DNA from: Paraburkholderia sediminicola
Lineage (GTDB): Bacteria > Pseudomonadota > Gammaproteobacteria > Burkholderiales > Burkholderiaceae
Reading direction: 5' to 3'
Assembly: GCF_902859805.1 (NCBI RefSeq)
Contig: NZ_CADIKC010000008.1
Location: 186,001 to 250,000 of the forward strand
Length of the DNA: 64,000 nucleotides
Part shown: in pieces, positions 17,536 to 25,979 of the stretch
Layout of the letters: each line of letters opens with the position of its first letter
How positions within the stretch are numbered: the stretch's first letter is position 1
Notes under the pieces: model-generated
What the model saw: the letters and a program-made list of their open reading frames with translations, nothing else
Databases searched by the model: none
Told to the model about the DNA's origin: nothing
Position numbers and translations under genes: made by a program

Positions 17536-20500
17536 GTGATCGATTTCCCACCCTTTCGGCTGGATCGAGTGAATCGATGCGTCTGGCAATGTGCGCCTGA
17601 CGGCAAGAACCGCAGGCTCACGTTGGCGCCGCGCGCCTACGACATGCTGCAATACCTGATCGATCACGCCGGCCGGCTCATCACGCACGAGGAATTCCTC
17701 GATGCGCTCTGGCAGAACGTGCATGTCCAGCCCGAAGTGCTGAAGGCTCACATGCTGACCATCCGCACGGCGCTCGGCGACGATCCCGCAAGTCCCAGCT
17801 TTATCGAAACCCATCGCGGCCGCGGCTATTGCTTCATTGCACCGCTCTCCGCCAGTTCCAGTTCCAGCAACGGCCCGCGCGATGCGGAGCAGCGCAGTCA
17901 TGGCGGATTTGTCGGCCGCAAGCAGCAACTGAACCGTTTGAAGACGCTGTTCGACGAGGCACGCAACGGCGCATCGCGCATCGTGTTCGTGGCGGGCGAA
18001 CCGGGCATCGGCAAGACGACACTGGTCAATCGCTTCCTGGACTCGCTCGATGGCGATGCCACGGTGCTGACGTCGCTCGGGCGCTGCGTCGAAGGCTACG
18101 GCGGCATCGAGCCTTACTATCCGGTGCTCGACGCACTGACCCAACTGACCCGCGGCGAAGCCGGCCCGATGATCACCCGCACGCTCGTATCGATCGCGCC
18201 GACCTGGGCGCTCCAGATGTTGGGATCGGTGCCGCAGCAATACCGCGCCGAACTGCAGCATCAGGTGATCGGCGCGGCAAGCGGGCGCATGCTGAGAGAG
18301 ATCTGCGAATTCCTCGAAGCGCTCTCGCTGGAGCGGCCGCTCGCGCTGGTGTTCGAAGACCTGCACTGGTCCGACTATTCGACGGTCGACATGTTGTCCG
18401 CGCTTGCCCGCCATCGCAGCGGCGCACGTCTGATGGTGATCGCAACGTACCGCCCCGAAGACGCCGAACTCGCGCAACACCCCTTGTGCCGGCTGAACCG
18501 CGATCTGGGCTTGCAGAAGCTGTGTCACGACATCGTGCTGGAACCGCTGACCGAAAGCGCCATCGCCGAGTATCTGACGGGCGGCCCGCGCGATATCCGG
18601 CCCGACAGCGCGAACGGCTTTGCCCAGCTGGTGCGCGAGCGCTCCGGCGGCAACCCGCTGTTCATGGTCGCGACGCTCGATCACCTGGTCGAACAGGGCA
18701 TCGCGCAATCGACGCCCGAGGGCTGGAAGCTGCATCTGTCGCCCTCGGAAGTGCGGCTGGAAGTGCCGCTCACGCTGAACCAGGTCATCGAGCATCGCAT
18801 CCAGCGGCTGAACTACGACCAGCAACGCGCGCTCGAAGGCGCGAGCGTCGCCGGCCTCGCGTTTAGCGTCATCACCGCGGCGCCGGCTGCCGGTTTGAGC
18901 CAGGAGCTGTTCGAAGATATCTGCGAGGCGCTCTGCCGCCAGGAAAGCTTCATCCGGCGCGAACCGTTGTCTGCGCTCGAGGACGGGTTCGCCGCCAGCA
19001 CCTATGCGTTCCGCCATACGATGTACCGGCAGACCTTCTACGAACGGCAAGGACCGCTGCGCACCATCCGCTCTCATCTGCACGTAGCCGAAGCGCTCGA
19101 GGCGCTGTTCGCACCCGAGGAGCGCGGCGGGGTTGCCGCCGAACTCGCCCAGCACTTCGCCGCCGCGAAACGTTGGGAACGTGCGCTCGGCTATCTGCGC
19201 ATGGCGATCCAGACGGCGAAGAAACGTCTCGCCTACAACGACGCGCTCGCGGTTCTCGACCGCGCGCTGATGTTCGCGGCCAACCTGCCTGGTGAAGCCC
19301 GCGCCGCGGCGGAAACGGAATTCCTCGAAGGCCGTGCTTCGATCTTCGCGGCGGCCCACGATTCCCGCGCGCGGGAAACCTGCGAGCAGCTCGCGGAGCA
19401 TGCCGCGCAGCACGGTCTGATCGACATTCAAAGCCGGGCGCTGATGAGCCTCGCGTACACGTATAGCTGGCGCGACCAGTTGCGCTGCAACCAGATCATC
19501 GACGAAGCGCTCGCGCTCAGCGACCGGCAGACCAACCCGCAACAGCAAGCCCGCACCCGCATCAGTTGCTATGTGTGGCGAATGTGGGTGCGCGGCTGGT
19601 GCGCCGAAGACATCGCGAAGTGCGAGGCCGCGCTCGTCCCCCTGCGCGCCGGCGACGATCCCTACACGACCGCCTGGTCGCTGTGCGAATACGCCATGGT
19701 CTGCCTCGTGTCGTCGCACTACCAGAAAGCCCAGGACACGATCGTCGCGAACTACCGTTTCCTCGTCGAGAACGATGAAAACCGCCCCGAGTTCAACATG
19801 GCGCGCGCGACCTGGATGGTGCATCTGGGCGTGCCATGGACGCAGCTTTATCTCGGCGAATTCGACCGCGCGCAGCGCGAGTTCGACAAGGCGATCACCA
19901 TGTTCGCGCACAACGGCAACCCGTACGGCGCGGACACGCTCACGCTCTATCGCTGCTGGGTGCAGTTCCACGCGATGGATTTCGACGCGATGCTGCTGGC
20001 GTGCACACAGGTGCTGGCCGGCAAGTCGCCTGAGCCAGGCAGCGGCAAATCCATCCTGCCAGCCGAATACCGGCTCTGCCTGTTGCTGACCGGACTCGCA
20101 CAACTCGGTCTTGGTGACACGCGCGCCGCCCGTGACGCGCTCACGCAGGTGAGGCAACGGATGGACTCGCAGCCGGTGATCTTCGACTGGTACTGGCGTT
20201 TGCCGCTCGAATGGGGGCTCGCGGGCGTCGCCCTCGAGGAGCGCGATCTCGACGCAGCGATCACGCATGCCGACCGTCTCGTCAAACTGGCGACCTCGAT
20301 TGAAGAACGCACGTGGCAGGGTTTCGCATGGGAGATGCGCGCGCGGGTCGCGTGCGAACAGGATGATGCAACTCATGCGTTGCGCTGCGTGCAGCATGCG
20401 CTCGACGCGACGCGGGGTTACCAGACACCGCTCGCGGACTGGCGCATCCATCGCACGGCGGCCCGCGCCTGCGAGTTGGCCGGCGACATGCAAACGGCCG

Positions 20501-20595
20501 ACTACCACGCGGCGCTCAGCAAGACGATGAAAGACGCGCTCGCCGCGAGGCTGCCGTCGGGTCATCGTCTGCGTGAAACGTTCGAAGCCGGTTAA
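17536..20595 (+). CDS. Large regulator B: winged helix, AAA ATPase and helical repeats
   Basis: About 1019 residues, paralogous to regulator A over its whole length. The winged helix is ~1-102 (IDFPPFRLD to RGRGYCFIAP). FVGRKQQL leads into Walker A GEPGIGKTTL near 153-160, and Walker B is LALVFEDLHWSD. Long TPR-like helices fill the rest. Both regulators share unusual strings such as CVEGYGG-x-EP-YPVLQ/DAL and the C-terminal PLADWR-HRTAA, which supports local duplication. I chose the GTG at 17536 because CGGAGAA precedes it; a TTG at 17512 adds eight residues. The stop overlaps the end of the convergent LuxR gene inside a small hairpin. Signal and targets are unknown. Confidence 0.88.
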   Translation: MIDFPPFRLDRVNRCVWQCAPDGKNRRLTLAPRAYDMLQYLIDHAGRLITHEEFLDALWQNVHVQPEVLKAHMLTIRTALGDDPASPSFIETHRGRGYCFIAPLSASSSSSNGPRDAEQRSHGGFVGRKQQLNRLKTLFDEARNGASRIVFVAGEPGIGKTTLVNRFLDSLDGDATVLTSLGRCVEGYGGIEPYYPVLDALTQLTRGEAGPMITRTLVSIAPTWALQMLGSVPQQYRAELQHQVIGAASGRMLREICEFLEALSLERPLALVFEDLHWSDYSTVDMLSALARHRSGARLMVIATYRPEDAELAQHPLCRLNRDLGLQKLCHDIVLEPLTESAIAEYLTGGPRDIRPDSANGFAQLVRERSGGNPLFMVATLDHLVEQGIAQSTPEGWKLHLSPSEVRLEVPLTLNQVIEHRIQRLNYDQQRALEGASVAGLAFSVITAAPAAGLSQELFEDICEALCRQESFIRREPLSALEDGFAASTYAFRHTMYRQTFYERQGPLRTIRSHLHVAEALEALFAPEERGGVAAELAQHFAAAKRWERALGYLRMAIQTAKKRLAYNDALAVLDRALMFAANLPGEARAAAETEFLEGRASIFAAAHDSRARETCEQLAEHAAQHGLIDIQSRALMSLAYTYSWRDQLRCNQIIDEALALSDRQTNPQQQARTRISCYVWRMWVRGWCAEDIAKCEAALVPLRAGDDPYTTAWSLCEYAMVCLVSSHYQKAQDTIVANYRFLVENDENRPEFNMARATWMVHLGVPWTQLYLGEFDRAQREFDKAITMFAHNGNPYGADTLTLYRCWVQFHAMDFDAMLLACTQVLAGKSPEPGSGKSILPAEYRLCLLLTGLAQLGLGDTRAARDALTQVRQRMDSQPVIFDWYWRLPLEWGLAGVALEERDLDAAITHADRLVKLATSIEERTWQGFAWEMRARVACEQDDATHALRCVQHALDATRGYQTPLADWRIHRTAARACELAGDMQTADYHAALSKTMKDALAARLPSGHRLRETFEAG

Positions 20596-20603
20596 TCACC
20601 GGC
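20587..20603. terminator. Hairpin spanning the overlapping stops of two convergent genes
   Basis: GCCGG (20587-20591) and CCGGC (20599-20603) enclose TTAATCA, which contains the TAA stop of regulator B on one strand and the stop of the LuxR gene on the other. The compact arrangement suggests a shared two-way stop, although the stem is only 5 bp and no T-run follows. Confidence 0.4.
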
Positions 20604-22352
20604 ATGCCCGCATCCGGATAGCCGGACGAGACCGAGACGGCTCGCCAGCGTCACCGCTTCGATCCGGTTCCTCACCGAGAGCTTCGAGTACAGATGCTTG
20701 GCGTGCGACTTCACTGTTTCGGGCGCGATGCACAGCCGGATCGCGATCTGCTTGTTGGTCAGCCCACGCCCCATCAGTCCGATGATTACCCGTTCACGTT
20801 CGCTCAGACCCATCGCGGCCACGGACCGCGCGATGTCCCGCACCGTATCCCGCACCGTGTCGCACGCCGGTTGCGCATGGGCCGCGCTACGACGGCGACG
20901 CGACATCAAGGCGCCTGCGTAGGGAAGCAGTTCACGGACATCGCTGGCGGGCACGATCGACCCGCGCACCATCCCGTCGATCAGCTTTGCCACGCGCTCG
21001 CTGCAGTCGACGAGCGTCTGCTGCAGTCCCGCCGAAGCCGCCTGCTTCAGCAGCGTGACGAGCGCCTCGAGCGCGTCGTCTCGCAGACCGGCGACCAGCA
21101 ACGCTTCGATCAGCAACAGCGCAATCGTCACCGCGCCGTATCGGTCCCGCCTCAGAACGGTATCGCAATGGAGTTGACGCAGCGCTGCGAGATCGACTGC
21201 GGCCGATATCTGGATAGGTGCCTGAGGGAACGCGGGCGCGCAGGTTGGTGAATGCGTCCGTGCGAGCGCAAGCCGCGCCTCTGCAAGCACGTGGTAGCGC
21301 GCGATCTCGAAGCGCGCGCTGCTGCTCGCCGCGCCACATTGCCCGGCCAGCACGGCGAGCCGTTGTGCGCAGAGCGTCGCCTCGTCGAAGCGATCCGCGG
21401 CCACGTGGATCTCGACCTGCTGCGCGAGGCTGGCAGCACGCAGCCTTGGCCAGTTGCGCTTGATCCCAAGCGCGTCCGCTTCGGCCAGCAGCAGAAGCGC
21501 TTGTCCCGGTTGCCGCCGGTTCGCGGCGATGCGAGCAAGCAGTCCGTAAGCGCGCACCGCGCCTTCTATCGCACCGCCTTGCCGGATTCCAGGCAACCGC
21601 GCCGCGACCAGCGCCTCGCTCTCGTCGACACGGCCCTCCTCGTACAGCACCTGCGCCATCACGCAGGCGGGCAGCGCGTCGATTGTCGCCGGGCCGGCCC
21701 CGAAACGGCGCGCGACATCGAGCGCGTCGTCGGCCAGCAGGCGCGCGGCATTGAAATGCATCTGGGCGAATTCGACCGCGGCATCGAGCGCCAGGTCGAG
21801 CATCGCGGTGATCGCGCGCAGCCGGCCCGGCTGCCCGTCCGGGGCGCGGCGTTCCACCGCGTAGAAACTCTCGGCGTCGCCGAGACGCAGGTAAGCGCAG
21901 CGGCACACCGTCAGCGCGACGTGCGCGGTGGGCGTTGTGGTGCCGAGCCGCAGGGCGGAAAGCGCAGCAGCCAATGCGGCTCCCGCATCGTCCTGCAGCA
22001 GGAGCGCCGCGGCCCGCACAGCCGATATCTCGCAGCGCACCGCAACCGCGTCCGTTAGCGGGCCGACCTGCCCTTCAATCCGCTGCGCGCTCAGCAGCGC
22101 TTCGGCGGCCTCCCCGCGGATCACCATCTGCCACGCACGCGCAAGATCCGGATGGATGCGCGCTACACTTGCCGCAGGCCGTTCCCGGCCGACGCGCGTC
22201 AATGGTTGAACGTCGTCGACAAACACCGGCGCGGGCGGCACGACATGAAGCGCCCGTGTCACGAGGGCGTCGGACTGCCCTCGCGGCGGCGCCGCGCGGG
22301 GTTGAAGATGCCCCGCTTCCTGATGAATATCGCAGACAAATGCCTCGTTCAT
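20592..22352 (-). CDS. LuxR-type regulator with long helical N-terminus
   Basis: About 586 residues. The C-terminal ~60 residues are a classic LuxR/GerE helix-turn-helix: LSERERVIIGLMGRGLTNKQIA, then APETVKSHAKHLYSKL. The rest is Ala/Leu-rich helical repeat, like the C-terminal sensing part of MalT/LAL regulators, but no Walker A motif is present. The protein therefore looks like a LAL regulator without its ATPase domain. ATG at 22352 is chosen because GGAGCGAGGA precedes it; a GTG at 22382 is in frame. The stop overlaps that of regulator B by three bases, tail to tail. Its position beside two ATPase-bearing regulators invites the idea of a joint circuit, which is untested. Confidence 0.85.
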   Translation of the reverse strand: MNEAFVCDIHQEAGHLQPRAAPPRGQSDALVTRALHVVPPAPVFVDDVQPLTRVGRERPAASVARIHPDLARAWQMVIRGEAAEALLSAQRIEGQVGPLTDAVAVRCEISAVRAAALLLQDDAGAALAAALSALRLGTTTPTAHVALTVCRCAYLRLGDAESFYAVERRAPDGQPGRLRAITAMLDLALDAAVEFAQMHFNAARLLADDALDVARRFGAGPATIDALPACVMAQVLYEEGRVDESEALVAARLPGIRQGGAIEGAVRAYGLLARIAANRRQPGQALLLLAEADALGIKRNWPRLRAASLAQQVEIHVAADRFDEATLCAQRLAVLAGQCGAASSSARFEIARYHVLAEARLALARTHSPTCAPAFPQAPIQISAAVDLAALRQLHCDTVLRRDRYGAVTIALLLIEALLVAGLRDDALEALVTLLKQAASAGLQQTLVDCSERVAKLIDGMVRGSIVPASDVRELLPYAGALMSRRRRSAAHAQPACDTVRDTVRDIARSVAAMGLSERERVIIGLMGRGLTNKQIAIRLCIAPETVKSHAKHLYSKLSVRNRIEAVTLASRLGLVRLSGCGHAGD

Positions 22353-22544
22353 TCCTCGCTCCGTCGGACACCTGATCGTCACAATCGCTGGACGAAAGCA
22401 GTACCGCCCAGACTAGAGATGACCGTCCGGAAAAGCGTGATGATTCGGTTCTTTTTTGGTAAAGGATGGGTTGTTGTCCGGTATTGCCAGGACTGCAACC
22501 GAAACGAAAGCGATCAATACCGCGTTTTGTAATGCGCCGGACGC

Positions 22545-22949
22545 TCAACCGGGTGACACGCGTTCAACCTCGGAGGCCAGCATCATTGCGGCCGCGTTGA
22601 CGGGCCTCGGCCGCCCCTGTCGAGGACGATAGACCACGTCGCCAGCCTTGATCAGCGCACCCGACAACGCGCAGCGGCCACGTCGCCTCGAGACGCCCAC
22701 CCGCCACAACTGGTCGCCGTAGCGGCAGGACGTTGCATCGCACCAGTACACGACCACCACCTTCGTCGAAACGCGATCGAGCACGCGCACCACGCATTCG
22801 CGGCACGCGTCGGTTGGCGCACCCCGCACCTTTGCTGCTTCGACGCGCGGCGCCAGCCGGCTCGCGGCCCACGCCCAGGAGCCTCCGTCGAGCAGGCGCA
22901 ACGCGGCGCACCAGCATGCATCATCCACCAGGTCGGTCTGCATGATCAA
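22545..22949 (-). CDS. DUF3331 domain-containing protein, second copy
   Basis: 134-residue protein with the same pattern as the copy at 3348: CVVRVLDR, W-x-DATSCRYGDQLW, CALSG, VYRPRQGRP-x-P-N and an AMMLA tail. Its N-terminal ~45 residues are unrelated to the other copy. The ATG overlaps the stop of the AraC-type gene (ATGA, 22946-22949), so the two are translationally coupled and probably serve one function. The function of the family is unknown. No export signal is visible. Confidence 0.82.
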   Translation of the reverse strand: MIMQTDLVDDACWCAALRLLDGGSWAWAASRLAPRVEAAKVRGAPTDACRECVVRVLDRVSTKVVVVYWCDATSCRYGDQLWRVGVSRRRGRCALSGALIKAGDVVYRPRQGRPRPVNAAAMMLASEVERVSPG

Positions 22950-23536
22950 GCTCCCCTGTCGTCACGGCGCCGGTCGATAGCCGCTGCACGCTCCACGATC
23001 GACTCCTCGTCGCGCATGCGGGTTCGCCAGCTGTTGGGCGGCTCGCCGACGATCCGCCCGAACACGGTCGTAAAGTGCGCATGCGATCCGAAGCCACAAC
23101 TGAGCGCGACGTCGAGCACGCTAAGCGCCGACGAGCGCAGCAGCATCTGCGCATGCTCGATCCTGCGCCGCAACAGATACGCATGCGGCGAATAGCCGGT
23201 CGTCGAGCGGAACTGCGCGGCGAAATGCATGCGGGTGAGTCCGGTGCTGGCGGCGACATCGGCAAGTCCGATCGGCTGCGCGAGATTCGCTTCGATGAAG
23301 TCGAGCGCGCGCCGCAGACGCCACTGCGGCAGCGATGCCGCGCGCCGTGTAGACGGCCGCGCTTGCTCCGCAGCCTGTGCGACGAAACGCGCGACGATCG
23401 CGTCGCAGACGTTACCTGAGTGGAGCCGATGGGACGCGTCGGCAACCGGTTCGGCCTCCTCGAGCGTGGTCCCGCCGTCGGCGGAGAAATCTGCTGCCTC
23501 GTTGCCGCGCGCTGCATTCGGTGTCTGCCTGAACAT
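22946..23536 (-). CDS. AraC-family transcriptional regulator
   Basis: 196 residues. The double helix-turn-helix of the AraC/XylS family fills the second half (ALDFIEANLAQPIGLADVAA, TRMHFAAQFRSTTGYSPHAYLLRRRIEHAQ, then VLDVALSCGFGSHAHFTTVFGRIVGEPP). The N-terminal half is short, with no cupin domain, so an effector domain is missing or very small. I chose the ATG at 23536 because GGAGG stands six bases upstream; the frame is open to 23608. The stop overlaps the DUF3331 start. Targets are unknown. Confidence 0.87.
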   Translation of the reverse strand: MFRQTPNAARGNEAADFSADGGTTLEEAEPVADASHRLHSGNVCDAIVARFVAQAAEQARPSTRRAASLPQWRLRRALDFIEANLAQPIGLADVAASTGLTRMHFAAQFRSTTGYSPHAYLLRRRIEHAQMLLRSSALSVLDVALSCGFGSHAHFTTVFGRIVGEPPNSWRTRMRDEESIVERAAAIDRRRDDRGA

Positions 23537-23650
23537 GTGCGCCTCCGCGGGGCGTAAGTCGACGGCCTCTATCTTGCGCAGTCTGGCGGCGGCGCGACAT
23601 CCCCTCATTGGGTGAGGACGACGGGAGCGCCATCCCTCGCTCGTACGATC

Positions 23651-24055
23651 TTAGGCGCCGCGACGCGGCTTGATGGCGCCCGCGGGATGGCGCTTCGCAA
23701 TCGACGAGCGCAGCGCGGAATAGGCCGGCGCGACCATCGGGTAGTCGGCGGGCAAGCCCCACTTCGCGCGGTATTCGTCGGGGGTCATCGCGAAGTGGCG
23801 CTGCAGGTAGCGTTTGAGCGACTTCAGCTTGCGTCCGTCTTCGAGACAGACGAGATAATCGTCGCGCACCGATTCCTCGATCGGCACCGCCGCCCGCTGC
23901 CGCGCGGCCGGTACCGACGTCGTGTGCAATGCGGCCAGCGCCGCGTAGGTGCTCCAGATGAATTCCGGCAGATCGGCCGCAGGCAACGGATTGCACGACA
24001 CGAAGCTCGCCACGATTTCGGCGGTGAGCTCAATCAGATTGATGTCCTGCGTCAC
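23651..24055 (-). CDS. MucR/Ros-family regulator with altered zinc-ligand positions
   Basis: 134-residue DNA-binding protein of the Ros/MucR family. The N-terminal helical part (LTAEIVASFVSCNPLPAADLP) precedes the finger region YLVCLEDGRKLKSLKRYLQRHF and the hallmark MTPDEYRAKWGLPADYPMVAP. Against Agrobacterium Ros, whose ligands are C-x2-C...H...H, this protein has Cys, Asp, Tyr and Phe at the four ligand positions, with one His moved by a residue. Zinc-independent members are known in rhizobia. The start is a GTG with GAGG five bases upstream. Neighbours are AraC-DUF3331 downstream and the efflux operon upstream, all on the minus strand. MucR proteins usually act as H-NS-like global repressors. 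Confidence 0.87.
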   Translation of the reverse strand: MTQDINLIELTAEIVASFVSCNPLPAADLPEFIWSTYAALAALHTTSVPAARQRAAVPIEESVRDDYLVCLEDGRKLKSLKRYLQRHFAMTPDEYRAKWGLPADYPMVAPAYSALRSSIAKRHPAGAIKPRRGA

Positions 24056-24187
24056 GATCCGCCTCGACGGATCAATTGCTCCGGGTGGAACAGCGGCGTG
24101 GCCCGAAGTGGCGTGCGGATTTCCGAAGCATCATGATTCTTCATGACCTGGCTCCATGGCAGACGGGTCATCGGTCGCGTTAGCGTT

Positions 24188-24211
24188 GGCGTTTGCATCG
24201 GCGTTTGCATC
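24188..24211. repeat. Perfect 12-bp tandem duplication
   Basis: GGCGTTTGCATC occurs twice without a gap (24188-24199 and 24200-24211) in the 244-base gap between the efflux operon end and the MucR start. It is preceded by the related string TTAGCGTTGGCG. It may be a binding-site pair in the MucR promoter region or simple slippage. Confidence 0.55.
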
Positions 24212-24299
24212 AGCAAGCACAGCGAGTCATCCCCCGACGGCGGGTCGACACGCTCGCGCGGGCAACCGCCAGCATTAAAGAAGCCGGCGTGCTCGCCGC

Positions 24300-25973
24300 C
24301 TAGGGCTTGTTCGTGCTGGCCGACGCCCCCGGCAGGTCGTCGCTGCGATAGCCGCCACCCAGCGCGCGAGTCAGCACGATGCCCGCCTCGATCTCGTCGC
24401 CGGTCAGTTGCACGAGTTCGAGGCGCCCGGCGATGACCGGCGCCTTCGCCTGCATCGCGCTCATCCTGTCGCCGAGGCCGATCTGGTAGCTCGCCTCGGC
24501 ACTGTCGCTCGCGAAGCGCAACGCGTCGATCCGGTCACGCTGCAGGTGCGCTCGATGATCGAGGTCGTCGATCGCGCTGCCGCCCTGCGCGACGTCGCGC
24601 ACCGCGTCGAGCACGGCCTGGTCGTATTGCTCGATCAGCGTGTTGCTGGCCGAGCGCGCGCCGTGCAGGTTCGCGTTCAGGCGACCGCCGTCGAAGATCG
24701 GCAGCGTGAGGCCGGGAATGAGGTTGATCTGCTGGCTCGAATGCAGGAACAGGTCGCGCATTCGCAGCGCGTTGAAACCGAAGAACGCGGTGATGTCGAA
24801 GCTCGGGTAGAACGCGGCCTTCGACGCATCGATCTTGTCGAACGAAGCCTGTACCAGCCAGCGCATTGCCTGCAGATCCGGACGCCGCGCGAGCAGCTCA
24901 TACGACAGCGTGGACGGCAGCGAACCCGATGGCGCCGGCAAGGGCACCGGCGCGATTGCCGGCAGATCGTCGGAACCGACGCCCGCCAGCGCGCGCAGCG
25001 CTTCGCGTGCGTGGACGATCTGCTCCTCGCTCGAGGCGATCTGCTGGTCGATCGCGAGCACCTGCGAGCGTGCCTGCGCGGTCTGGGTCAGCGCTTCGAG
25101 GCCGCGCCCGTGCCGCGCTGAACGCGTGTCGAGTTCGAAGGCACGCACTTCGCGAAGCTGCCGCAACAGATCAATGCTCGTGTACGTGATCTGGATGCTG
25201 TAGTAGAGCTGCGCGACGCCTGCCGAGAGTTCGAGCTCGGCCTGCGCCGCCTCCGCGCGCCGCGCGTTCTGCTCGCCGATCGCCGCACGCACGAGGTCGC
25301 GCTGCTTGCCCCAGATGTCGATGTCGTAGTGCGCGTCGACGCCTATCAGGCCCGTCCAATACCACGGCCCATAGGCTCCGATCGCCGGATCGTGCGACGC
25401 GTACGCACTGAGGAACCCGTGGTCCGAGACATGCTCACGATCGGCTTCCGCCAACGCGGACATCTGCAGACCAGCTGCCGCCTGGATCAGCTCGACCTGT
25501 GCGTGGGCTTGCGCGACATGCTCGCGCGCAATGGCGAGCGAAGGCGCGTGGGCGAGCGCCAGGTCGACGAGTGTATTGAGCTGCGGATCGTGATACTGCT
25601 CCCACCAACGCGCCGATGGCCAGCCTTCGTTGGCCAGATGGATGTCGTCGGCGAGACGGATCTGCTGCGGCGCGATCATCGCGGCCGGCGGACTATCGTG
25701 GTGAATGATCGCGCACGAGGTGACGCACAAGGTGAGCAACGGCAGTGCGAGCGACGCGAGCCGGAAATCGAGTAGTCGTGTGGCTGGACGTACGCCCAAG
25801 CGTGTGGTGGGTTGCGTGCCAGGTTGCGTGCCTAGACGAATGGCGAGTCGAGAGCCGGGTTGCATGCCCAATCGAATGGCCAGTCGCGTGATCGGCATGC
25901 GCGCAAGGCGGCACAGGCTCGATAAGCTCGGTAAGCGCAGCACGCGGCGCAGGATGTAAGCGAAGTGCGTCAT
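24300..25973 (-). CDS. NodT-type outer-membrane efflux lipoprotein
   Basis: 557-residue outer-membrane factor of the TolC/NodT type, the exit channel of a tripartite pump. A lipobox-like LCVTSC places the lipidated Cys at residue 87 from the longest start, after a hydrophobic stretch. The two OEP repeats follow, with the usual SLPSTLSYELLARRPDLQAMRW region. It is oddly extended: residues 30-60 hold a 12-residue repeat (RLAIRLGMQPGS/RLAIRLGTQPGT) before the signal sequence, so the true start may lie further in, for example a TTG near 25799. It is the last gene of the minus-strand operon after FUSC, seven bases downstream of its stop. Confidence 0.88.
   Translation of the reverse strand: MTHFAYILRRVLRLPSLSSLCRLARMPITRLAIRLGMQPGSRLAIRLGTQPGTQPTTRLGVRPATRLLDFRLASLALPLLTLCVTSCAIIHHDSPPAAMIAPQQIRLADDIHLANEGWPSARWWEQYHDPQLNTLVDLALAHAPSLAIAREHVAQAHAQVELIQAAAGLQMSALAEADREHVSDHGFLSAYASHDPAIGAYGPWYWTGLIGVDAHYDIDIWGKQRDLVRAAIGEQNARRAEAAQAELELSAGVAQLYYSIQITYTSIDLLRQLREVRAFELDTRSARHGRGLEALTQTAQARSQVLAIDQQIASSEEQIVHAREALRALAGVGSDDLPAIAPVPLPAPSGSLPSTLSYELLARRPDLQAMRWLVQASFDKIDASKAAFYPSFDITAFFGFNALRMRDLFLHSSQQINLIPGLTLPIFDGGRLNANLHGARSASNTLIEQYDQAVLDAVRDVAQGGSAIDDLDHRAHLQRDRIDALRFASDSAEASYQIGLGDRMSAMQAKAPVIAGRLELVQLTGDEIEAGIVLTRALGGGYRSDDLPGASASTNKP
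25822..25886. repeat. 36-bp tandem repeat in the NodT leader
   Basis: Two imperfect 29-base blocks (25822-25850 and 25858-25886) are spaced 36 bases apart, and part of a further unit stands at about 25810. On the minus strand they encode the 12-residue repeat in the N-terminal extension of the NodT protein. They may be a repeat expansion in coding sequence or a non-coding repeat just upstream of the real start. Confidence 0.6.
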
Positions 25974-25979
25974 CGCCGA

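Noticed and set aside
17464..20565. 1033-residue open frame antisense to regulator B
   Set aside because: It is the mirror of a G+C-rich gene with clear winged-helix and Walker motifs; the antisense product is Arg/His/Gln-rich without any recognisable domain.
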